Shown: positions 60,039 to 64,000 of the stretch, one piece after another | How positions within the stretch are numbered: position 1 is the first letter of the stretch | How the letters are laid out: every line of letters begins with the position of its first letter | Assembly: GCA_937960595.1 (NCBI GenBank) | Contig: CALGPL010000011.1 | Coordinates: 23,194 to 87,193 of the forward strand | Length of the DNA: 64,000 nucleotides | From: an uncultured Anaerolineales bacterium | Lineage (GTDB): Bacteria > Chloroflexota > Anaerolineae > Anaerolineales > Villigracilaceae | Direction of reading: 5' to 3' | Position numbers and translations under genes: made by a program | Notes under the pieces: generated by a model | Seen by the model: the letters and a program-made list of their open reading frames with translations, nothing else | What the model was told of the DNA's origin: nothing | Databases searched by the model: none

Positions 60039-62767
60039 CCCTGCTCTCCTTTTTCGCCAAGTTCAATTGTCAGTCGGACATGTGCTGGCCAGGCTTTGAT
60101 TTCCTCGCCGCAGATTCTCGCCTGCGCCGCGCCGGCCGGGACGGAGACGGACTTTCCGTTTACGGTCAGCGAGGCGATTCGGTAGGCGCCGTAATCGAGC
60201 CTCTGAGGGTTGATATATTCTACGTCGAGCGCTTTGCCGGCAAAGACGGTCCGTACGGCAAGACGCTCCGCTGCTGCAAACTGAGCGCCGGTCAGTTTGG
60301 GAGCCAGGATGAGATCGCCCAGGTCGCCGCGCACCCCAAACGCTTCGGTCAACAACGTGAAGAGGTACCAGGCTGCCGAACCGGTCAGGTAAGGGTATCG
60401 GCCTCGGCCGCGCGGGTCAAAGTATTCTGGGACGCCCGGATAGATTCGGCTGCGGGCAAAATCCTGACTTTGACGGTAGATGCCATCCAGAATGCGCCAG
60501 CCGGCAGCGCTCATTCCGCGCCGGTAGAGAGCGCAGGCGTACATCACTGCCATATGGCTGAACATTGCGCCGTTCTCTTTGTGGCCAAAGGCAAAGCCAA
60601 ACATGCGCCCCAGGCGAGGCGGATGGTTGCCGAAATCTGTATTCAAACGATAGCCGCCGACATTCTCATCGTAGAGATAATGATCTGCTGCCCGAACGAT
60701 TTGCGCTGCCTGTTCGTCGCTGGCGATCCCGCCCATCAACGTAAATACCTGCCCGGTCAGGGTCATACGAACCCCGTCGGGATGCTCTCCTTCGACCCGC
60801 CGACCGTCCTCGTCGTAATAACCATTGAACCAGCCGAACCCGGCTTTATCGGTTACCCATTCCTGTTGGCGGATATGCTCTGCCAGCCAATTGGCTTTGC
60901 CGATCAAATCGTGGCCCAATTCAACCAGATTGACCGGCCGTTTCTGGCCGCTGATTGCGCCGGCAACGCGGTCAAAATACTCTTGCAGGCGTGCCGTCTT
61001 GGCCTCTACCGAGGGGGTCGGTTGGGCTTGAAGGTCGAGCAGAAGGGTCAATTCGTCGGCCAGCAAAGTCTCGCGGACTCCTTTTTCTGCCAGGCGCAGA
61101 CAGAGTTCACCCAATGTGCGCAGATTGGCGGCATACAGGGCGCTAAAAGCAACGCTCTCGCCTCGACGAGGGGCCATGTCCAGGGCATCGTTCCAATCAG
61201 CGCCTTCGAGCAGGATGAGATTGTGCTGGCCAACGTTGTGAAAAGCGGTCAGATGTTGGACAAGCAAGTGCTCAAGGATGGAACCTTGTGCTACTTCCCC
61301 GTCGACCGTCCGCAGGCGGGTTCCCATTTCGGGCGACCAATGGGGATTGAGTTTTTGGCAGCGATGAGTCAGATGATCGCTGAAGTAGGTCTGTGGGCGC
61401 AGCAGAAAGTCCAGGTTGCCGCTCTGGTCCAGGTGCAATTTGACGGTCAGCAGCGGCCAGGCCCCGTGATCCATCCAGACGCGCGGGATCCCGTTTCGGT
61501 CGGCCTTGAACTCGCCCGGGCGGTCACCGATGATTGTGGCATTGCTTCCGTCCATCCGGACGCCGGCGAAATTTTCCAGCAGCATTCTCTCGATGTCGTT
61601 GGCTTCGGTCAGGAGCAGAGCCAGAGCGTCTTGCCACAGGTCGCGCCAGCCTCGTCCGCCGCGCCCATAGTCGTGATAGGGCAGGAAGGAGTTGCCCATC
61701 ATGCGTCTTAATATAGGTTGAACGGTTACCCACCGGAGCCAGCCATCGTAGCGGGCGTTGCCGGAGGTAAAGCGCAATGTTTCGGTCTGTTTTGCCCAGA
61801 AAGCCTGCGTCTTTTCCAGCCAGGTATCGAATTGTTGGGTCGAACCGTACAGGTCGATCAGCGTCTCAGGGAGACAGCCATCGTGCAGGATGCTCAAGAG
61901 CAGGATATAGTCGCTCGATTCGCCGGGATCAAGATGGAGGTCGGCAAAGCGCAGGCCGCCGATCGACTCGTAACCTGGGGGAACCGGGTCCCCGGCTTGG
62001 AACATCGCCGCCTCGGCCACGACGGCTGCCGGCCAATCCAGAGTGCCGCCCTCGCCGACGAAATCCTGGAGCAGGGGGAAGAAGCCGACGGGCGGGCGGC
62101 CGTCTCCCTCCACTCCGAGGACGGCATAGGTGAGCCGATTGGGCAAGTGACCGCGTTCATCGAAGGAAAGTGTCGGGCGGACCAAGACACCGTAGCGGTG
62201 GCAAGCGGTGCGATGTAGCAGCGAGGTGACGTGGCGGTGGTCGCGCAAATTGTCTGCCGAACGGCCGAAGAGAGGAATGGCGGCGGTGGGCGTCAGAGCG
62301 AGGGGCTGACTGCCGGTGTTTTTCAATCTGACGCGCATCAGTTCGACCGGGTGCTGTGTGCTGACCGGCACAAAACTGGTGACTTCGGCCTCTAAACCGC
62401 TGCGCGGGTCGAGACGCCGGACGGTCTGCCAGAGCAAGCCGGCGGTTAGGGTCACGGCGTCTTGTTCGCCAGACAGGCGGCGGGCGATTTGGTCTGCGCT
62501 GTTGCCGGTGGCCGACCAGGGCCGCCCGCCGTGAATGCGCACCCAGAAATTGCGCGCCAGGCGGGTGGTGTGCAGGTCTTCGACCGAGACCGGTTGGAGC
62601 AGGTAACTGTTTTGATCGGTCTTTGCATCCCCATGGGCGTTCGGAGTGATTGCAGATATCATACCGGCCTCGTTCGCCAGAGGCAGGTAAAGATAACTGC
62701 TGCCTTCAGGATCGGGCAGTTCGAAAGTGCCGTTTTCGTCAATGAATTGCCATCCGGCTATGGTCAT
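60023..62767 (-). CDS. GH94-like glycoside phosphorylase (cellobiose phosphorylase family)
   Basis: A 914-aa cytoplasmic protein with no signal peptide. The N-terminal beta-sandwich (about 1-280) leads to a helical linker and an (alpha/alpha)6 barrel with RGGRGWRDLWQDAL, LLEGADWNDALD (general acid candidate Asp524), FGHKENGAMFSHMAVMYACALYRRG, GVPEYFDP and YLTGSAAWYLFTL. These are the GH94 landmarks, though diverged from characterised cellobiose and chitobiose phosphorylases, so the disaccharide is unknown. It would split a beta-glycoside with phosphate to give a sugar 1-phosphate. Between aldo/keto reductase and cupin. Confidence 0.75.
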   Translation of the reverse strand: MTIAGWQFIDENGTFELPDPEGSSYLYLPLANEAGMISAITPNAHGDAKTDQNSYLLQPVSVEDLHTTRLARNFWVRIHGGRPWSATGNSADQIARRLSGEQDAVTLTAGLLWQTVRRLDPRSGLEAEVTSFVPVSTQHPVELMRVRLKNTGSQPLALTPTAAIPLFGRSADNLRDHRHVTSLLHRTACHRYGVLVRPTLSFDERGHLPNRLTYAVLGVEGDGRPPVGFFPLLQDFVGEGGTLDWPAAVVAEAAMFQAGDPVPPGYESIGGLRFADLHLDPGESSDYILLLSILHDGCLPETLIDLYGSTQQFDTWLEKTQAFWAKQTETLRFTSGNARYDGWLRWVTVQPILRRMMGNSFLPYHDYGRGGRGWRDLWQDALALLLTEANDIERMLLENFAGVRMDGSNATIIGDRPGEFKADRNGIPRVWMDHGAWPLLTVKLHLDQSGNLDFLLRPQTYFSDHLTHRCQKLNPHWSPEMGTRLRTVDGEVAQGSILEHLLVQHLTAFHNVGQHNLILLEGADWNDALDMAPRRGESVAFSALYAANLRTLGELCLRLAEKGVRETLLADELTLLLDLQAQPTPSVEAKTARLQEYFDRVAGAISGQKRPVNLVELGHDLIGKANWLAEHIRQQEWVTDKAGFGWFNGYYDEDGRRVEGEHPDGVRMTLTGQVFTLMGGIASDEQAAQIVRAADHYLYDENVGGYRLNTDFGNHPPRLGRMFGFAFGHKENGAMFSHMAVMYACALYRRGMSAAGWRILDGIYRQSQDFARSRIYPGVPEYFDPRGRGRYPYLTGSAAWYLFTLLTEAFGVRGDLGDLILAPKLTGAQFAAAERLAVRTVFAGKALDVEYINPQRLDYGAYRIASLTVNGKSVSVPAGAAQARICGEEIKAWPAHVRLTIELGEKGEQGWTMN

Positions 62768-62809
62768 GGGGGCCCTCTCGTTGTAGCGGATTGGAAAGGA
62801 AGGGAGTGG

Positions 62810-63787
62810 TCAGGCAGGCCAGATCTTGCGCCCCTTGCCTGGCAGGACTAAGTTGTCAATGAAGCGCATTTCATCGGCGCTGAGAGGCGGTAACTGGCCG
62901 GCCCGGATGTTCTTCTGCGCCTGAGAAATATCCTTGATACCGGGGATGACCGTTGTCACTGCCGGGTGTTGAAGGACGAATTGCAAGGCCAACTGCGCCA
63001 GGTTTCTTTCTGGCCGTTCCAATTGGCGCAGGCGCTCGACCGTTTCCAAGTCTTTCAGGAAGACTTGATATTCGTCGGGGTGATCGTGCCAGCGTTGGCG
63101 GAAATCCCCTTTGGCGAAGCGGGTTTCGGGGGTGAATTTGCCTGTCAGGATGCCCATCGCCAGAGCGCCGCGTACGATCACACCGATGTTGTTCTGCTGG
63201 CAATAAGGCAGAATTTCCTGTTCGGCGGTGCGGTTGAGAATGCTGTAATCAATTTGCAGGCCGGCGCAGCGACCGTCGGCATTGAAGGCTTTCAGGTACT
63301 CGAAGTCGCTGGTGCTGACTCCGTAGGCCCGGACTTTACCGGCCTGTTGCAGACGCTGAAAGCCTTCCAGGAAAATTTCCATGGTGGGGTCGCGGAAATC
63401 AATATGACTCTGGATGACGTCAATATAATCGGTGGCCAGTCGGCGGAGATTGCTCTCTACGCCGGCGATCAATTTTTCGACGCTGGTATAGGCCGACCGG
63501 CCGCGCTCGCCATCGAAGTTCTGCCAGCCGATCTTGGTGGCCACGATGAATTTTTCGCGGCGTCCGCGCATGGCCTGGCCGAGCAATTCCTCGCTGTGAC
63601 CGGCGCCGTATACATCGGCGGTATCGTAAAAATTGATGCCTTGATCAAGAGCATATTCGATAGCAGCCAACACTTGTTGGTCATCGGTCGCGCCCCAGGC
63701 ATCTCCGCCGGCGGCCCACAGGCCAAAACCGATTTCAGAGACCTGCAGGCCGCTTTTACCGAGCATACGATAACGTAGAGTGGTCAT
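62810..63787 (-). CDS. Aldo/keto reductase
   Basis: ATG 63787, with AGGAG 9 nt upstream, gives 325 aa; the track's GTG one codon upstream is less likely. A TIM-barrel NAD(P)H oxidoreductase with the tetrad Asp and Tyr in NFYDTADVYG, Lys in VATKIGW and His in VIQSHIDF. It has LGLG-like LLGQAM, YGVSTSDFEYL, and a cofactor site VTTVIPGIKDISQ. Substrate not deducible. It is the first gene of the minus-strand set with the GH94-like enzyme (43-nt gap), so sugar conversion is likely. Confidence 0.88.
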   Translation of the reverse strand: MTTLRYRMLGKSGLQVSEIGFGLWAAGGDAWGATDDQQVLAAIEYALDQGINFYDTADVYGAGHSEELLGQAMRGRREKFIVATKIGWQNFDGERGRSAYTSVEKLIAGVESNLRRLATDYIDVIQSHIDFRDPTMEIFLEGFQRLQQAGKVRAYGVSTSDFEYLKAFNADGRCAGLQIDYSILNRTAEQEILPYCQQNNIGVIVRGALAMGILTGKFTPETRFAKGDFRQRWHDHPDEYQVFLKDLETVERLRQLERPERNLAQLALQFVLQHPAVTTVIPGIKDISQAQKNIRAGQLPPLSADEMRFIDNLVLPGKGRKIWPA

Positions 63788-63855
63788 CACAAATTTCTCC
63801 TTTTTCTATGAAGTGATTTAAACTTTCAAGAAACCATTCGGTAATTCTCATAAAA

Positions 63856-63984
63856 CCACAGATCAACGCGGATGAACGCGGATGAAAAGATGAACGTTTC
63901 TCTATTAGTCAACATACTTCGCCGAAATCAAAGATTCTGTGACGTTTATCAAACCAATCTGCGTTTATCTGTGTTCATCTGTGG
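63856..63984. repeat. Inverted copies of a decamer-based dispersed-type repeat
   Basis: CCACAGATCAACGCGGATGA at 63856 and, inverted, ATCTGTGTTCATCTGTGG ending 63984. Over 28 bases the two arms match at 23. Each arm is built of 10-base units GATNAACRCR. The 71-nt spacer has no gene. This type (CCACAGAT-AAC-C-GAT) is scattered through many bacterial genomes. The rest of 63788-64000 holds nothing else recognisable. Confidence 0.6.
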
Positions 63985-64000
63985 CCGAAATTAAGTTACC

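Noticed and set aside
59954-61711. 585-aa plus-strand ORF
   Set aside because: Antisense to the GH94-like gene, whose motifs are clear on the minus strand.
63856-63984. CRISPR array
   Set aside because: The decamer repeats are contiguous and inverted, with no regular unique spacers and no cas genes.

Overview
The window is a 64 kb, GC-rich (roughly 60%+ by eye) bacterial chromosome segment with dense, mostly plus-strand operons. It probably comes from a Chloroflexota bacterium, most likely of the Anaerolineae type. The evidence is: two membrane proteins with the YYYxG motif of the Chlor_Arch_YYY/DUF2298 family, an archaeal-style early mevalonate operon (class II HMG-CoA reductase, HMG-CoA synthase, thiolase, DUF35), paired V4R-domain proteins, a short EF-Ts, many GAF/PAS histidine kinases, and a tRNA gene without encoded CCA. 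The lineage is inferred from gene content; no database search was possible.

Layout. 1-12.6 kb: surface-glycan type block (a partial SAM methyltransferase, GT-C/GT39-like membrane proteins, a 1649-aa fusion of a GT39-like and a YYY domain, a DUF952 gene, a second YYY protein). 12.6-15.4 kb: cmk and three tandem PlsC-like acyltransferases. 15.5-18.9 kb: a 1097-aa sensor kinase behind a structured leader. 18.9-25.0 kb: the classic origin-proximal block rpmH-rnpA-yidD-[PQQ-propeller lipoprotein]-yidC-khpB-[PfkB kinase]-parA-parB, here about 32 kb from dnaA. 25.0-34.9 kb: an amidohydrolase, then a signalling island (MshEN-type kinase, GAF kinase, OmpR regulator, receiver-CpaE ATPase, double-HTH regulator, TPR protein, GNAT, two V4R proteins, lipase-like hydrolase). 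34.9-44.9 kb: prmC, tsaC, convergent cob(I)alamin adenosyltransferase, a multi-domain adenylate cyclase, yqeY, pgpH-type HD protein, ybeY, dgkA, endonuclease IV. 45.1-49.3 kb (minus): mevalonate operon HMGR - 70-aa unknown - HMGS - thiolase - DUF35. 49.6-53.5 kb: NarL-type kinase, dnaA with an AT-richer upstream region, a zinc-ribbon protein. 53.8-59.5 kb: rpsB-tsf-pyrH-frr-uppS-cdsA-glpX and tRNA-Asn. 59.6-63.8 kb (minus): aldo/keto reductase, GH94-like enzyme, cupin. The last 200 bp hold an inverted decamer repeat.

How the parts fit. The rpsB-to-cdsA cluster is usually followed by dxr (MEP pathway). Here cdsA is followed by glpX, and isoprenoid precursors for UppS appear to come from the mevalonate genes 8 kb away. 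The thiolase of that operon has lost the usual catalytic residues, which is the most striking protein-level oddity. Several genes have a -10 box ending 6-8 nt before the start codon, suggesting leaderless mRNAs. I found no transposase, integrase, CRISPR array, rRNA, or full parS site. Confidence is high for the housekeeping genes and moderate to low for regulatory sites, which were read by eye.
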